51,102 nt of DNA from an uncultured Bacteroidales bacterium (GCA_947074145.1 CAMTOJ010000023.1:1-51102), one strand, 5' to 3'. Positions 1 through 10,193 are shown, counted from the stretch's first letter. Numbers and translations are program-made. Notes: a model not told the origin generated them from the sequence alone.

Positions 1-79
1 CAACTCCGAATACAGAATCGTTCAAAGTAATCTTTCTTCCGGTATCTTCACCTTTTATGTTATATACGCTCAGTTCCAT
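1..79 (-). CDS. rplD: 50S ribosomal protein L4, 5' end only
   Basis: Only the first 26 codons lie in the window; the gene runs off the left edge. The reading starts [20 protein letters not shown], which matches the N-terminus of L4 in Bacteroidetes. L4 binds 23S rRNA early in large-subunit assembly and lines the exit tunnel. Its ATG (79-77) shares one base with the TAA stop of rplC (81-79), a TAATG overlap that suggests translational coupling. It is the last visible member of the translation operon, which continues left into the rest of the S10 cluster in related genomes. Confidence 0.9.
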   Translation of the reverse strand, partial: MELSVYNIKGEDTGRKITLNDSVFGV

Positions 80-693
80 TATTTATTGATTGTTACGATT
101 GAACCTTTACATCCAGGCACTGAACCCTTGATCAACAACAGGTTGTGCTCAGGAATAACTTTTAAAATCTGCAAGTTCTGTACAGTAACCTGTGCGTTAC
201 CTAACTGACCTGCCATACGAGTTCCTTTAAATACACGTGCTGGATAAGAACATGCACCAACCGAACCCGGAGCGCGAAGACGGTTATGCTGACCATGAGT
301 TGCCTGACCAACACCACCAAATCCATGGCGTTTTACAACACCTTGAAAACCTTTACCTTTAGATGTACCTACTACGTCTACGAATTCTGTCCCTTCAAAC
401 ATTTCTACTGTTAGGACATCTCCCGCTTTGTATGTTTCATCATACTTGAACTCGGCCAAGTGTCTCTTTGGTGTTACTCCTGCTTTCGCAAAATGTCCCA
501 TTTCAGGTTTTGTTGTATGTTTCTCTTTTTTATCTTGGAAACCTACCTGAACTGCTTGATAACCATCTTTTTCTACAGTTTTGATCTGAGTAACTACACA
601 AGGACCTACTTCGATAACAGTGCATGGTACATTTTTACCATCGGCACTGAAAACGGATGTCATTCCGATTTTTTTTCCTAATAATCCTGGCAT
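79..693 (-). CDS. rplC: 50S ribosomal protein L3
   Basis: A 204-residue protein starting [20 protein letters not shown], the classic L3 N-terminus, with the central loop around [20 protein letters not shown] that reaches towards the peptidyl-transferase centre. L3 starts large-subunit assembly by binding the 3' domain of 23S rRNA. Length is normal for the family. It lies 19 bases after rpsJ and overlaps rplD by one base, so it is cotranscribed in the str/S10 operon. I see no unusual residues or truncation. Confidence 0.97.
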   Translation of the reverse strand: MPGLLGKKIGMTSVFSADGKNVPCTVIEVGPCVVTQIKTVEKDGYQAVQVGFQDKKEKHTTKPEMGHFAKAGVTPKRHLAEFKYDETYKAGDVLTVEMFEGTEFVDVVGTSKGKGFQGVVKRHGFGGVGQATHGQHNRLRAPGSVGACSYPARVFKGTRMAGQLGNAQVTVQNLQILKVIPEHNLLLIKGSVPGCKGSIVTINK

Positions 694-712
694 TTCTTTT
701 TAATTTTTAAAA

Positions 713-1018
713 TCACACTTTAATTTCTACTTCAACACCACTTGGTAACTCCAATTTCATTAGAGCGTCTACAGTTTTAGATGTAGAACTGTAGATGTCG
801 ATCAATCTTTTGAATGAACTTAGTTCAAACTGCTCACGAGACTTTTTGTTTACGAAAGTTGAGCGGTTTACAGTGAAGATTCTTTTGTGAGTAGGAAGTG
901 GAATTGGACCACTTACTACTGCACCTGTAGCCTTCACAGTCTTAACAATCTTCTCAGCAGATTTATCAACCAAGTTGTGATCGTAAGATTTTAATTTGAT
1001 TCTGATTTTTTGGCTCAT
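713..1018 (-). CDS. rpsJ: 30S ribosomal protein S10
   Basis: A 101-residue protein, [20 protein letters not shown], with the S10 signature region [18 protein letters not shown]10 (NusE) sits in the head of the small subunit and in other bacteria also joins NusB in antitermination. Full length for the family. It sits 29 bases downstream of fusA. In this group tuf is absent between fusA and rpsJ, so the str and S10 operons are fused directly, as this arrangement shows. Confidence 0.97.
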   Translation of the reverse strand: MSQKIRIKLKSYDHNLVDKSAEKIVKTVKATGAVVSGPIPLPTHKRIFTVNRSTFVNKKSREQFELSSFKRLIDIYSSTSKTVDALMKLELPSGVEVEIKV

Positions 1019-1047
1019 ATTTGTTTAAATAAACTAATAATACTTTT

Positions 1048-3165
1048 TTAGATAAGATCTGTACGACCTTTAGCTTCTTCCAATACTGATTTAGCGATCT
1101 GTTTAGATACCTCAGCATAGTGAGAGAATGTCATTGTTGATGTAGCACGTCCTGAAGTAATAGTACGAAGAGATGTTACATAACCAAACATTTCCGCAAG
1201 TGGAGTTTTAGCTTTAACGATTCTTGCACCTGAACGGCTGTTTTCCATACCTTCAACCTGTCCACGACGTTTGTTCAAGTCAGAGATCACATCACCCATT
1301 GATTCTTCAGGAGTTACAACTTCTACTTTGAAGATTGGCTCACGAAGCGCAGGACCCGCTTTCTCAGAAGCTTTCTTGAACGCCATATTTGCACAGATTT
1401 CGAATGACAACTGGTCTGAATCCACAGGGTGGAAAGATCCATCAAGAAGAGTCACTTTCAAGCTGTCAAGAGGATAACCTGCAAGTACACCGTTTTTCAT
1501 TGCGTTTTTGAATCCTTTTTCTACTGAAGGGATAAATTCACGTGGTACGTTACCACCTTTTACCTCATCAACAAATTGAAGACCTTCAACACCTTCATCA
1601 GCCGGCTCTACTCTTACGATGATATCAGCAAATTTACCACGACCACCAGACTGTTTCTTGTAAACCTCACGGATTTCAACAGGTTTAGTGATTGCTTCTT
1701 TGTAAGATACCTGAGGACGTCCTTGGTTACATTCAACTTTGAACTCACGACGTAGACGATCGATAATGATCTCAAGGTGAAGCTCACCCATACCAGAGAT
1801 AACTGTCTGACCTGTATCTTCGTTAGTCTTAACTGTAAATGTTGGATCCTCTTCAGCAAGCTTACCAAGACCGATACCAAGTTTATCCATATCTTTCTGA
1901 GTCTTAGGCTCAATTGCGATACCGATTACTGGCTCAGGGAAGTCCATTGCCTCAAGTACGATTGGAGCATCTTCAGCACAAAGAGTATCACCTGTACGGA
2001 TATCTTTAAAACCTACTCCTGCACCGATATCACCACATCCGATAAATTCTTTCGGATTCTGTTTATTTGAGTGCATTTGGAACAGACGAGAAATACGCTC
2101 TTTTTTTCCAGAACGTGTATTCAATACGTAAGAACCTGCAGGTATCTCACCAGAATAAACACGGAAGAAACAAAGACGTCCTACGTAAGGGTCAGTTGCG
2201 ATTTTGAACGCAAGAGCTGACATAGGCTCATCTGATTTAGGGTGACGAACAATCTCTTTTTCTTTATCTTCCGGATCATGACCGATTACAGCTGGTGTAT
2301 CGATTGGAGCAGGAAGGAATAATGCTACTGCATCAAGAAGAGTCTGTACACCTTTATTTTTGAATGAAGATCCACAAAGCATTGGGAAGATATGCATCTG
2401 AAGAGTTGCTGTTCTTACCGCATTGTAAATTTCTTCTATTGTGATTGTTGAAGGATCGTCGAAATATTTCTCCATCAAAACATCATCAACCTCAGCAATT
2501 TTCTCAAGCATGTTATCTCTTAGCTCGTTTGCCTCATCCAATAGGTTAGCAGGAATCTCTTCCACGCTATATTCTGCACCCATTGTTTCGTCATGCCAAA
2601 GGATAGCTTTCATTGTAATCAAATCGATTACACCTTTGAAAGTTTCTTCAGCTCCGATAGGCATCTGAATAGGACAAGCATTAGCTCCAAGAATATCTTT
2701 CATCTGACGGCAAACTTCAAGGAAGTTAGCACCAGAGCGGTCCATCTTGTTTACATATCCGATACGTGGTACGTTATATTTATCAGCCTGACGCCATACA
2801 GTCTCTGACTGAGGCTCAACACCACCTACTGCACAAAACGTTGCAACAGCACCATCCAATACACGTAGAGATCGTTCTACCTCTACAGTAAAGTCAACGT
2901 GCCCCGGAGTATCGATCAAGTTGATTTTGTAAGTTTCACCTTTGTATTTCCACTGAGTAGTTGTAGCAGCTGAAGTAATTGTAATACCACGCTCCTGCTC
3001 CTGCTCCATCCAGTCCATTGTAGCTGCACCCTCATGCACCTCACCAATCTTATGAGTTAGACCGGTATAGAAAAGAATACGCTCAGATGTCGTCGTCTTC
3101 CCCGCGTCGATGTGTGCCATGATACCAATGTTTCTGGTATATTTTAGCATATCGTCTTTAGCCAT
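1048..3165 (-). CDS. fusA: Elongation factor G
   Basis: A 705-residue translational GTPase that drives translocation of tRNA and mRNA and, with RRF, ribosome recycling. The G motifs are clear: P-loop AHIDAGKTT at residues 17-25, DTPGH at 85-89 and NKMD at 139-142. Domains II to V follow, including the domain IV stretch near [15 protein letters not shown]. Length is that of canonical EF-G, not of the shorter EF-G2 or TetM-like paralogues. It lies 40 bases after rpsG and 29 before rpsJ in the translation operon. Fusidic acid sensitivity cannot be judged from what I checked. Confidence 0.98.
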   Translation of the reverse strand: MAKDDMLKYTRNIGIMAHIDAGKTTTSERILFYTGLTHKIGEVHEGAATMDWMEQEQERGITITSAATTTQWKYKGETYKINLIDTPGHVDFTVEVERSLRVLDGAVATFCAVGGVEPQSETVWRQADKYNVPRIGYVNKMDRSGANFLEVCRQMKDILGANACPIQMPIGAEETFKGVIDLITMKAILWHDETMGAEYSVEEIPANLLDEANELRDNMLEKIAEVDDVLMEKYFDDPSTITIEEIYNAVRTATLQMHIFPMLCGSSFKNKGVQTLLDAVALFLPAPIDTPAVIGHDPEDKEKEIVRHPKSDEPMSALAFKIATDPYVGRLCFFRVYSGEIPAGSYVLNTRSGKKERISRLFQMHSNKQNPKEFIGCGDIGAGVGFKDIRTGDTLCAEDAPIVLEAMDFPEPVIGIAIEPKTQKDMDKLGIGLGKLAEEDPTFTVKTNEDTGQTVISGMGELHLEIIIDRLRREFKVECNQGRPQVSYKEAITKPVEIREVYKKQSGGRGKFADIIVRVEPADEGVEGLQFVDEVKGGNVPREFIPSVEKGFKNAMKNGVLAGYPLDSLKVTLLDGSFHPVDSDQLSFEICANMAFKKASEKAGPALREPIFKVEVVTPEESMGDVISDLNKRRGQVEGMENSRSGARIVKAKTPLAEMFGYVTSLRTITSGRATSTMTFSHYAEVSKQIAKSVLEEAKGRTDLI

Positions 3166-3205
3166 CTTATTTTAAATTGAATTTGAACGAATATTGGAAA
3201 TATGA

Positions 3206-3682
3206 TTAGAATCTAAAGTGAGCAAATGCACGGTTAGCCTCAGCCATTCTATGCATATCTTCTTTACGTTTGTATGCACCACCCTGCTCGTTAAATGCGT
3301 CAACAATCTCTGCTGCTAATTTATCAGCCATTGTTTTTCCGCCACGTTTGCGTGAATAGATGATTAGATTCTTCATACAAATTGACTCCTTACGATCCGG
3401 ACGGATCTCTGTTGGAACTTGGAAAGTTGCCCCACCTACACGGCGTGACTTAACTTCTACCTGAGGAGTAATATTATCTAAAGCTTTTTTCCAAATCTCA
3501 AGAGACGAACGCTCTTCGTTTGCAAGCTTTGTTTTCACTATTTCAAGTGCATTGTAGAAAATATCGAAAGCAATACTTTTCTTACCATCAAACATTAGAT
3601 GGTTAACGAACTTTGTTACTTTCACATCACTGAACACGGGATCCGGAAGGATAACCCGTTTCTTTGGTTTTGCTTTTCTCAT
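3206..3682 (-). CDS. rpsG: 30S ribosomal protein S7
   Basis: A 158-residue S7, starting [20 protein letters not shown], with the conserved stretch [21 protein letters not shown]7 nucleates assembly of the 30S head and contacts the E-site tRNA. Length fits the family. The gap to upstream rpsL is 165 bases, the widest in the operon. A chance TAATTTTG hexamer-like box in that gap is too close to the ATG to serve as its promoter (see rejected items), so transcription from rpsL is the simplest reading. Confidence 0.97.
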   Translation of the reverse strand: MRKAKPKKRVILPDPVFSDVKVTKFVNHLMFDGKKSIAFDIFYNALEIVKTKLANEERSSLEIWKKALDNITPQVEVKSRRVGGATFQVPTEIRPDRKESICMKNLIIYSRKRGGKTMADKLAAEIVDAFNEQGGAYKRKEDMHRMAEANRAFAHFRF

Positions 3683-3847
3683 TTTAATTGCAAAATTATG
3701 TTCTTGTTTTTGGTTGCTTTAAATCGTCTTCAACAGATACCGCTGTATCCATTTACTCAACCTATAGCCTACCCAACAAACTCAAACTAGCTTTTACTTA
3801 AACTAATTTTTAATTCTCTCTTTGTTGTGTTGGTTTCGAAGTTTTAA

Positions 3848-4261
3848 TTACTTCTTTTTACCTTTTACTGCTGCAGCTGGCGCCTGTCCCGGTTTTGGTC
3901 TCTTAGCTCCGTATTTAGAACGACGTTGTGTACGACCGTTAACTCCTGCTGTATCCAATGTACCACGAACAATGTGATAACGAACACCCGGAAGGTCTTT
4001 TACACGTCCACCGCGTACTAATACGATTGAGTGCTCCTGTAGGTTGTGACCTTCTCCCGGAATATAAGAGTTAACCTCTTTACCGTTTGTCAAACGCACA
4101 CGGGCAACTTTACGCATCGCTGAGTTAGGTTTTTTTGGAGTTGTTGTGTAAACACGTACACATACACCACGTCTTTGAGGACATGAATTTAGTGCAGGAG
4201 ATTTACTTTTATCTTCCAAAACAACCCTTCCATTTCTTACTAATTGCTGAATTGTAGGCAT
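3848..4261 (-). CDS. rpsL: 30S ribosomal protein S12
   Basis: A 137-residue S12 with the hallmark decoding-centre loops [13 protein letters not shown] (around residue 43) and [14 protein letters not shown] (around residue 88). Both lysines whose mutation gives streptomycin resistance in E. coli (K43 and K88 counting Met) are present, so the protein is of the sensitive type. The C-terminal basic tail ends in GKKK. It is the first gene of the translation operon and has a near-consensus Bacteroidetes promoter about 125 bases upstream. Confidence 0.97.
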   Translation of the reverse strand: MPTIQQLVRNGRVVLEDKSKSPALNSCPQRRGVCVRVYTTTPKKPNSAMRKVARVRLTNGKEVNSYIPGEGHNLQEHSIVLVRGGRVKDLPGVRYHIVRGTLDTAGVNGRTQRRSKYGAKRPKPGQAPAAAVKGKKK

Positions 4262-4386
4262 TTTTAGAACTTTTTGTCTTTAAATTAAATTATTTATTCT
4301 CTTTAATCCGACTTCGCAAACAATTTGATAACTACTAAAAATCAGAGATTTAAACATATTTATCGGGATTATGTGCAAAATCGTCG

Positions 4387-4418
4387 CAAATATACAACCT
4401 TTTAAACTTATAACCAAA
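4387..4418 (-). promoter_or_regulatory. Main promoter of the rpsL-rplD operon
   Basis: Read on the minus strand there is TTTG (4418-4415), a 20-base spacer, then TATATTTG (4394-4387). This matches the Bacteroidetes primary sigma consensus TTTG-N19-21-TAnnTTTG exactly. The start site would be near 4380, leaving a leader of about 119 bases before the rpsL ATG at 4261. A second -7-like box, TACCTTTG (4509-4502), lies farther upstream without a matching -33 and may be a weaker promoter. Confidence 0.8.
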
Positions 4419-4806
4419 TGAAAAACAAAGAATTTGCATATTTAAAAGTTCTCTTCGAGATTAATAAGCCAATAAATTCATTTTATCCCATGATTACTAT
4501 GCAAAGGTAGTGATATCTAACCACAACTATATGAATATCAGATTCTTTCTATTATTTTAACCGAAGTATTTGTTGTTTTTATTTATTGTTTTTTTTGAAT
4601 GATATATTATTAAATTCAATATAACCTCAATATTTTGTTTTAGGTATTTTAAATCAAGCGTTTAATTTTTATTACTTATTTACACATGTCGCATATTAAG
4701 ACATAGCTTATAATGAATCCATTCAAATTTTTCCATTCCGACAATAAACGAATATTAATAATCAACGATATAGGTCTTAACATATCCATTTGAAGTTAAG
4801 CTATAT

Positions 4807-4841
4807 AAAAAAAGGGGAAGCCAACTTTTATCAGCTCCCCC
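4807..4841 (-). terminator. Intrinsic terminator after the DUF5723 gene
   Basis: On the minus strand GGGGAGC, a 12-base loop, then GCTTCCCC with one bulged T, followed by seven T residues. It sits 28 bases past the stop codon of the DUF5723 gene. Confidence 0.8.
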
Positions 4842-4868
4842 ATTTATATATTATTTCTTAATCAACTA

Positions 4869-6254
4869 TCAGTTTCCTCCAAAGGCAAACGATAACCCGA
4901 AGTTAATATTCATATTAAGTTTATTTATAGGAATAAATTGCGGAGAAATCTCTCCCGGTACACAATCAGTAGCAACAAAGAAGTTAATTGTATTTGTGTG
5001 AAAATTCAACATAACTCCCCAAGAAGGACCATAATTTGACAACGCTCCACTTAAGGATGCATCAAACCACGAAAGAGGCGAAATATTAGCTACACCTCTG
5101 ACCTCAGTATATGTATAACTACTACGAAATGTTGTAGATGACAATAATCCAAATGAAAGATCTCTATATTGCGGCAACACATACTCTGCCCCCACATTTA
5201 ATGTAGGAGAAAGCCACGTCGTTGAGTTTTCTTTTCCTGCATCATTAAATTTAAATAACTCCTCCAAATCATCAGTAAGTGATTCAATCTGATCTTCAAT
5301 GTCATTATCACGTCCCATGTTTTGAAAACCTTCATAAATATATGGTTCATTAAAAGCTTGACCGACAAGGGAGTTCTTCCAATTTATCCAACCAAGATTT
5401 ATTATAGAAGCTGACAATGTTATATTATCCAGCAATTTATATGCAATTCCCAGATCTAAACCCATACCAAACCCGCTTATTCCTGAAGGATCAATTTCAA
5501 AATTACCAAAATCAAGATAATCGCCCTTCTCTGTACCGGTTTCCAACCCATTGACAGATGTAACACTTTCACCATTTGCATCAACTATCCATTGATCATC
5601 AGAGGCCTCCACCACAAGCTTATCATAATGAATTTTCTGACATGCTATACCTAAAAGCAATTTATACTTAGCACCCATAGTAAGCTTATCAGTAACTTCT
5701 CTTGAGTGACCTAATGAAACATCAAAATAACTCATAAGATCTACTCTTGTATCACTCATATCATATCTTAGCACACCATCAAAACTCTGTCCATTCTTAA
5801 TAAAATCAAAAAGATTCTTATTAGTTCTTATACCTAAATTTCCATGCATTCCAATACCAAAAGTATTATATCCTCCCCATTGATAAAATCCAAAACCTAA
5901 AATAGGCACATCAAGGCTCATCTTAGTTTTCAAATTTTTTGGAAGATTATCTACAAAACGTCTTCCATCTATGGATTTATGCAAAAAGGTAACTAAATCA
6001 TATTCACCAAAGGGATCGTCATATTTATATAAAAAATCTCCAAGCCCGAAATTACCATTCATTCCTATATTAATATTACTCAATACAGGAATATCTATAA
6101 CTCCTCTTTGTGGAGCAAAAGCTGGATTCATTATATGTCTATGATCATAACTTTCTGTAAAATAGGCGCTGTTGACCATTTGCGCTGATGCGGAAATAGC
6201 AAACCATCCTAACATTATAAAACTTATAAATTTTAAATTATTAAATAGCTTCAT
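4869..6254 (-). CDS. DUF5723 family outer-membrane protein
   Basis: A 461-residue protein with a signal peptide (residues 1 to about 24, ending SASAQ) followed by the family-like start YFTESYDHRHIMNPAFAPQR. The body is a series of amphipathic strands rich in Gly, Tyr and Asn, with phrases such as LGFGFYQWGGYNTFGIGMHG, and the chain ends in an aromatic-rich strand (LSFAFGGN). This is typical of a Bacteroidetes outer-membrane beta-barrel of unknown role. A Glu/Asp-rich segment (about 315-340) could form a surface loop. It follows the lipoprotein gene by 41 bases and is probably cotranscribed with it, suggesting that the two act together. Family assignment is from recognition of the N-terminal pattern; function is unknown. 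Confidence 0.75.
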   Translation of the reverse strand: MKLFNNLKFISFIMLGWFAISASAQMVNSAYFTESYDHRHIMNPAFAPQRGVIDIPVLSNINIGMNGNFGLGDFLYKYDDPFGEYDLVTFLHKSIDGRRFVDNLPKNLKTKMSLDVPILGFGFYQWGGYNTFGIGMHGNLGIRTNKNLFDFIKNGQSFDGVLRYDMSDTRVDLMSYFDVSLGHSREVTDKLTMGAKYKLLLGIACQKIHYDKLVVEASDDQWIVDANGESVTSVNGLETGTEKGDYLDFGNFEIDPSGISGFGMGLDLGIAYKLLDNITLSASIINLGWINWKNSLVGQAFNEPYIYEGFQNMGRDNDIEDQIESLTDDLEELFKFNDAGKENSTTWLSPTLNVGAEYVLPQYRDLSFGLLSSTTFRSSYTYTEVRGVANISPLSWFDASLSGALSNYGPSWGVMLNFHTNTINFFVATDCVPGEISPQFIPINKLNMNINFGLSFAFGGN

Positions 6255-6295
6255 GATATTTATTCCTTTCTGTCAAATGAATATTATGAGTTCTT

Positions 6296-8098
6296 TTAAT
6301 TTGCATCAATAGTAATGCCACCTATTATTCTCATCTTCATATCTTTAATTATAAGATATTGTTTGGCTTCAAATGAAATAGGACCATTCTGCGGATCAGA
6401 TATCGCTGTAATTTTAATATCTATCTTATCCAATTTACTTAATCCCTTTTCTTTTGTTTTCAACACAATCTTTAGCGGAGAACTACTTGTTCCAATTCCC
6501 GATGATTTTATTATATTATCTTCAACATCAACAGAAACTAAAGTCTCTGGTATTTCATTTCCTTCTATATCATATGCGACTGCTTTTATTTCCATGTTAA
6601 TAGGCATTGCATTTTCAACAGTTCCAACAATGTGAATAGTATAACTATCCTGAAGATCTGAAAAATCTTTTAAATCAGATTGTAATCCATCAATAGTTTC
6701 TATATATATCAAATTCAAATCATCAAAATCAAGGGGTACATTTACTTCATATTCTCCTGTAAACTCCATTGTTTTACTAAGATCTACATTATGATTATCT
6801 CCATATGAATTAACATTCATGCTAAATCTTACATTTTCCGGAATCTTACGCATCAATTTAGATATCTCATCAACCATCATAACATTATATCCCGATTTTA
6901 CATTTCCTGTTCTTGAAATCGCCCATTTTGTGGTTTTAGATTCTCCGCAGATCTCTGTTTCATCAATCAACAAATCTTTTATTGCAACTTCTGAACCTTG
7001 TATCATATTACCGTCACTATCTTCACCCCATAATGTCATGTCAACCTTTAACGGTATACCCACATTATTTCCTAGAGAAAGATAGATTTGAGGATTTGAG
7101 AAATCCAGATTCGCATCTTCTTTAAGAAAATCAACATCATCGCCAAGATTAAGCTTTACAAGCTCATTTATATTCTCCACTTTAGGATCAAACATACCTT
7201 GTATCTTAACTAATTTCATTTTTTCAACTTCAAACTCGGCATTCATCGTTCCCTCATATAAAGCTGTTGCTGACTGAGTAGATGCCATAGACAACTTTAA
7301 AACAACCTGGCCTTCAATTCTTATATCTGCATCTTTCAGTATCTTTAATATCTCACCATCACTTACAACTTCCAGTCCACGACCTTCATTATCTCTGAAA
7401 TCAACACTTTTAATTTTTAATGTTTTATACATTACTCCTTCAAACTGACGAGTAATTTCATTTATTGTAATAACCCCTCCTTCACCAACTTCCACAGTTT
7501 CATCTTCTGAATAAAATTCCAAAAATTGCGGTAGGTAACATCTAAAGTCTTTAAGTTGAACCGACTCTATTCCGTCCATTGAGTTTAAATCAAGATTAAT
7601 TCGTATAATACATTCCGGTTCGGTACCGGGATCAAATTTTACACTCTTTAGTTCCGAAAATTCCTCAGGGACGTCATCTTCAATTATAAATTTACATTTA
7701 TCACTCTTCACATCCGATATCATATACTTGTCCCAAGAGTTCAACTTTTGAATCCCGGAAACATAATTTTTTGGATCATAATCACGAAAATTAAGCCCAA
7801 CTTCCTCTATTGTTGTTTTTTCCGGTCTCAAAGAGACATTATTAATAGTAATCAGTGATGGTGCAACCTTATCAGACTTCACCATTACGTATTTACCGTT
7901 TTCGAGTTTTATAGTCTCCGTTGTATCTATCAAATCAATCATAAAGACTGTATCCATATTCCCGATAGGAAATGCTATCATTTCCCCTCCAAAAGTTAAT
8001 TCTAAATTAACTTTCTTATTCAAATCAAAATCGTTATTTACACATGAAACAGCAAATAACAAAAAGGCAGCAAACAGTAAACCTTTTACATAGTTCAT
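6296..8098 (-). CDS. Large lipoprotein of unknown function, partner of the DUF5723 protein
   Basis: A 600-residue protein with a lipoprotein signal peptide, FAAFLLFAVSC, predicted to be lipidated at Cys19. The mature start VNNDFDLNKKV has acidic residues soon after the cysteine, which in Bacteroidetes can favour surface export. The rest reads as repeated beta-sandwich-like segments alternating hydrophobic and charged residues, with no catalytic motif I can recognise. The opening LELTFGGEMIAFPIGNMDTV recurs in Bacteroidales proteins encoded beside DUF5723 genes, as far as I recall. It is upstream of and close to the DUF5723 gene. A structural or adhesion role is possible, but this is inference. 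Confidence 0.65.
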   Translation of the reverse strand: MNYVKGLLFAAFLLFAVSCVNNDFDLNKKVNLELTFGGEMIAFPIGNMDTVFMIDLIDTTETIKLENGKYVMVKSDKVAPSLITINNVSLRPEKTTIEEVGLNFRDYDPKNYVSGIQKLNSWDKYMISDVKSDKCKFIIEDDVPEEFSELKSVKFDPGTEPECIIRINLDLNSMDGIESVQLKDFRCYLPQFLEFYSEDETVEVGEGGVITINEITRQFEGVMYKTLKIKSVDFRDNEGRGLEVVSDGEILKILKDADIRIEGQVVLKLSMASTQSATALYEGTMNAEFEVEKMKLVKIQGMFDPKVENINELVKLNLGDDVDFLKEDANLDFSNPQIYLSLGNNVGIPLKVDMTLWGEDSDGNMIQGSEVAIKDLLIDETEICGESKTTKWAISRTGNVKSGYNVMMVDEISKLMRKIPENVRFSMNVNSYGDNHNVDLSKTMEFTGEYEVNVPLDFDDLNLIYIETIDGLQSDLKDFSDLQDSYTIHIVGTVENAMPINMEIKAVAYDIEGNEIPETLVSVDVEDNIIKSSGIGTSSSPLKIVLKTKEKGLSKLDKIDIKITAISDPQNGPISFEAKQYLIIKDMKMRIIGGITIDAN

Positions 8099-8518
8099 GG
8101 TTTAATTTTTAATTGGTTAAATTGATATATTTATATATAGTTTAGGTCATAATACTGTGTAATAACAAATAAGTTCTATAATATATTAATTATATCAAAT
8201 CAATTTTATTATTATTTATTATTATTCACATAATCAAACATTTACACCTATATAAACCTATTAAATTGATCAATTCTGAGATTATTCACAAACATTTATT
8301 TTTGTTTAATTTTTATTATAATACATATTTATTATTCATCAAATATCTTCAAGACCCTCAATATCAAAGAACCATATTTGAACATCAGACATTTATAAAA
8401 TTTCAATTTATTGTTAAAACAAAAAGACGCTTATTCAACAGAATAAACGTCTTAAATATGTTTTTTAGACCTAATCCGGATTAACCGTCAAAAAGATCAA
8501 TATTCATCATCTTAAAAA
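8099..8518. other. AT-rich intergenic region
   Basis: About 420 bases between the sugar acetyltransferase gene and the lipoprotein gene. It carries the acetyltransferase terminator at 8416-8453 and presumably the promoter of the lipoprotein gene near 8100-8250. I could not find a clean TAnnTTTG box there. Long runs of A/T such as 8121-8145 are low complexity. A 72-codon plus-strand ORF here has no recognisable features and runs through the terminator hairpin. Confidence 0.5.
8416..8453 (-). terminator. Intrinsic terminator after the sugar acetyltransferase gene
   Basis: Stem 8424-8436 with 8441-8453 (AAGACG and TTATTC arms with one mismatch, loop AACA). On the minus strand it is followed by TTTTTGTTTT, so it suits the gene ending at 8519. 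Confidence 0.8.
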
Positions 8519-9082
8519 CTATTTCGTAATCTCTTTTTTTACATTACACGGATTACCAAAAGCGACAACTTGAGCAGGAATATCCTTTGTCACAACACTA
8601 CCGGCTCCAATTACTACATTATCACCGATTGTTACTCCCGGCAAAACAACAACATTACCTCCAAACCAAACATTATTTCCGACATGTATAGGTTTTGCAT
8701 ATTCAAAACCCTGATTTCTCATATCTGCATCTAAAGGATGAAGAGCCGTATAAAAGGAACAATTCGGCCCAATAAACACATTATTTCCAAATACGACTTT
8801 TGCTTCATCAAGAATAACAAGATTATGGTTTGAATAAAAATCCTCTCCAATCTCTATATTATACCCATAATCACAAAAGAAATTAGGTTCTATTATAAAA
8901 CGTTCTCCTGTTTTTCTAAGTATACCTTTTATAAGCTCAGCTCTTTCATATTTTTTGGTCGGATTAGTTCTGTTTAATTCAAAACATTTCTCCTTGCATT
9001 TATCACGTTCCGCTATAAGATCTTTATCATAATTGGCATCATAAATCTCCCCTGTGAGCATTTTTTCTTTTTCTGTTTTCAT
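8519..9082 (-). CDS. Sugar (maltose/galactoside-type) O-acetyltransferase
   Basis: A 187-residue left-handed beta-helix enzyme that moves an acetyl group from acetyl-CoA to a sugar hydroxyl in the cytosol. Residues 1-60 form the Mac N-terminal cap (EKEKMLTGEIYDANYDKDL). Hexapeptide repeats follow, including IGNNVWFGGNVVVLPGVTIG and VVIGAGSVVTKDIPAQVVA. His115 in the segment TALHPLDADMR aligns with the catalytic histidine of the family. Length matches maltose and galactoside acetyltransferases; the natural acceptor cannot be told from sequence. It is separated from argF' by a terminator, so it is a separate unit. Confidence 0.88.
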   Translation of the reverse strand: MKTEKEKMLTGEIYDANYDKDLIAERDKCKEKCFELNRTNPTKKYERAELIKGILRKTGERFIIEPNFFCDYGYNIEIGEDFYSNHNLVILDEAKVVFGNNVFIGPNCSFYTALHPLDADMRNQGFEYAKPIHVGNNVWFGGNVVVLPGVTIGDNVVIGAGSVVTKDIPAQVVAFGNPCNVKKEITK

Positions 9083-9112
9083 AGATTAGCATTGTTTTAA
9101 AAGAGATTATAA

Positions 9113-9150
9113 AAAATAATACCCGCTAACAAAATGATCTCTTAGCGGGT
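9113..9150 (-). terminator. Intrinsic terminator after argF'
   Basis: Perfect 9-bp stem ACCCGCTAA (9121-9129) with TTAGCGGGT (9142-9150), 12-base loop. On the minus strand it is followed by ATTATTTTTT. It closes the acs-proB-proA-argF' run. Confidence 0.85.
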
Positions 9151-9204
9151 AATTTAAATATATTTTCTTGACACTCTTTCGAGTATTATATCTGACAATC
9201 TTAA

Positions 9205-10158
9205 TTAAAGCGACTCTAACATCCTCTTAAGAACAGTTTCAGCAGAGATTTCTCTATTTGCAGCCTCCTCAATAACAATAGACTTTTCTGATTCTATCAC
9301 CTCATCAGTTACTATCATATTACGTCTGACTGGTAAACAATGCATAAAGAACGCATCGTCAGTAAGAGCCATCTTTCTTTCATCCACCGTCCAGCTTCTG
9401 TCTGTTGAAAGGATCTTTCCATAATTAGCATCTTCAAAAGCTGCCCAGTTTTTTGCATAAATAAAGTCTGCTCCTTCAAAAGCTTTATCCTGATCATACT
9501 CAATAACCGCACCTTTTGTAAACTCAGGTGAAAGTTCATATCCCTTTGGATGAGTAATTACAACTTCATAACCGGCTTCAACAGCCCATTGAGCAAAAGA
9601 ATTAGGCACCGCCTGAGGTAAAGCTCTCGGATGTGGAGCCCAAGTAAGGACAACCTTAGGGCGAGCCTTCTTTTTGTTCTCCTCAATAGTTATCATATCG
9701 GCAAAAGCCTGCAACGGATGACCTGTTGCCGCTTCCATACTAAATACCGGTCTTCCCGAATATTTTATAAATTGATTTATAATCTTCTCACTATAATCAT
9801 CCTCTTTATTCTCAAATGTCGCAAATGCTCTCACTCCTATTATATCGCAATAGCATCCCATTACAGGAATTGCTTCAAGAAGATGTTCCGGTTTATCACC
9901 ATCCATTATTACACCTCTTTCGGTTTCAAGCTTCCAGGCTCCTTGATTTACATCAAGCACCATGACATTCATTCCAAGGTTCATAGCTGCTTTTTGTGTA
10001 CTCAATCTTGTTCTTAAACTTGAATTGAAAAAGATCATCAACAATGTTCTGTTCTTACCAAGATGTTGATAAGCAAATTTATTGGCCTTAACCTCAAGAG
10101 CCTCCTTCAAAGCACCCTGAAGATTCCCCAAATCTTTTACACTTGTGAAATATCTCAT
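9205..10158 (-). CDS. argF': N-succinylornithine carbamoyltransferase
   Basis: A 317-residue member of the aspartate/ornithine transcarbamylase family. The carbamoyl-phosphate site is modified from the usual STRT to FNSSLRTRLST (residues 44-54), and HCLPVRRNMIVTDEVI marks the C-terminal domain. In this subfamily residue 90 decides the substrate: Pro gives succinylornithine and Glu gives acetylornithine use, from work on the Bacteroides fragilis and Xanthomonas enzymes. Here residue 90 is Pro (DGDKPEHL), so arginine synthesis through succinylated intermediates is expected. It is 35 bases downstream of proA and last in the run, so proline and arginine genes share a transcript. The cytosolic product would be N-succinylcitrulline. 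Confidence 0.92.
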   Translation of the reverse strand: MRYFTSVKDLGNLQGALKEALEVKANKFAYQHLGKNRTLLMIFFNSSLRTRLSTQKAAMNLGMNVMVLDVNQGAWKLETERGVIMDGDKPEHLLEAIPVMGCYCDIIGVRAFATFENKEDDYSEKIINQFIKYSGRPVFSMEAATGHPLQAFADMITIEENKKKARPKVVLTWAPHPRALPQAVPNSFAQWAVEAGYEVVITHPKGYELSPEFTKGAVIEYDQDKAFEGADFIYAKNWAAFEDANYGKILSTDRSWTVDERKMALTDDAFFMHCLPVRRNMIVTDEVIESEKSIVIEEAANREISAETVLKRMLESL

Positions 10159-10193
10159 AATATGACTTTTTTTGTTTTTTATTCTTTAAATAG

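Larger units (their letters stand above)
4262..4868. other. Intergenic region upstream of rpsL
   Basis: About 600 AT-rich bases between rpsL and the DUF5723 gene, with both neighbours on the minus strand. The right end holds the terminator of the DUF5723 gene (4807-4841). The left part holds the rpsL promoter and a leader of about 119 bases. I see no convincing ORF or RNA gene in 4520-4800. Confidence 0.6.

Noticed and set aside
3693..3700. TAATTTTG box as a promoter of rpsG
   Set aside because: It is only 11 bases from the ATG and has no -33 element, so the transcript would be practically leaderless; the operon promoter before rpsL suffices.
8266..8484. 72-codon plus-strand ORF in the intergenic region
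   Set aside because: It is AT-rich, reads through the terminator hairpin at 8424-8453 and has no recognisable features.
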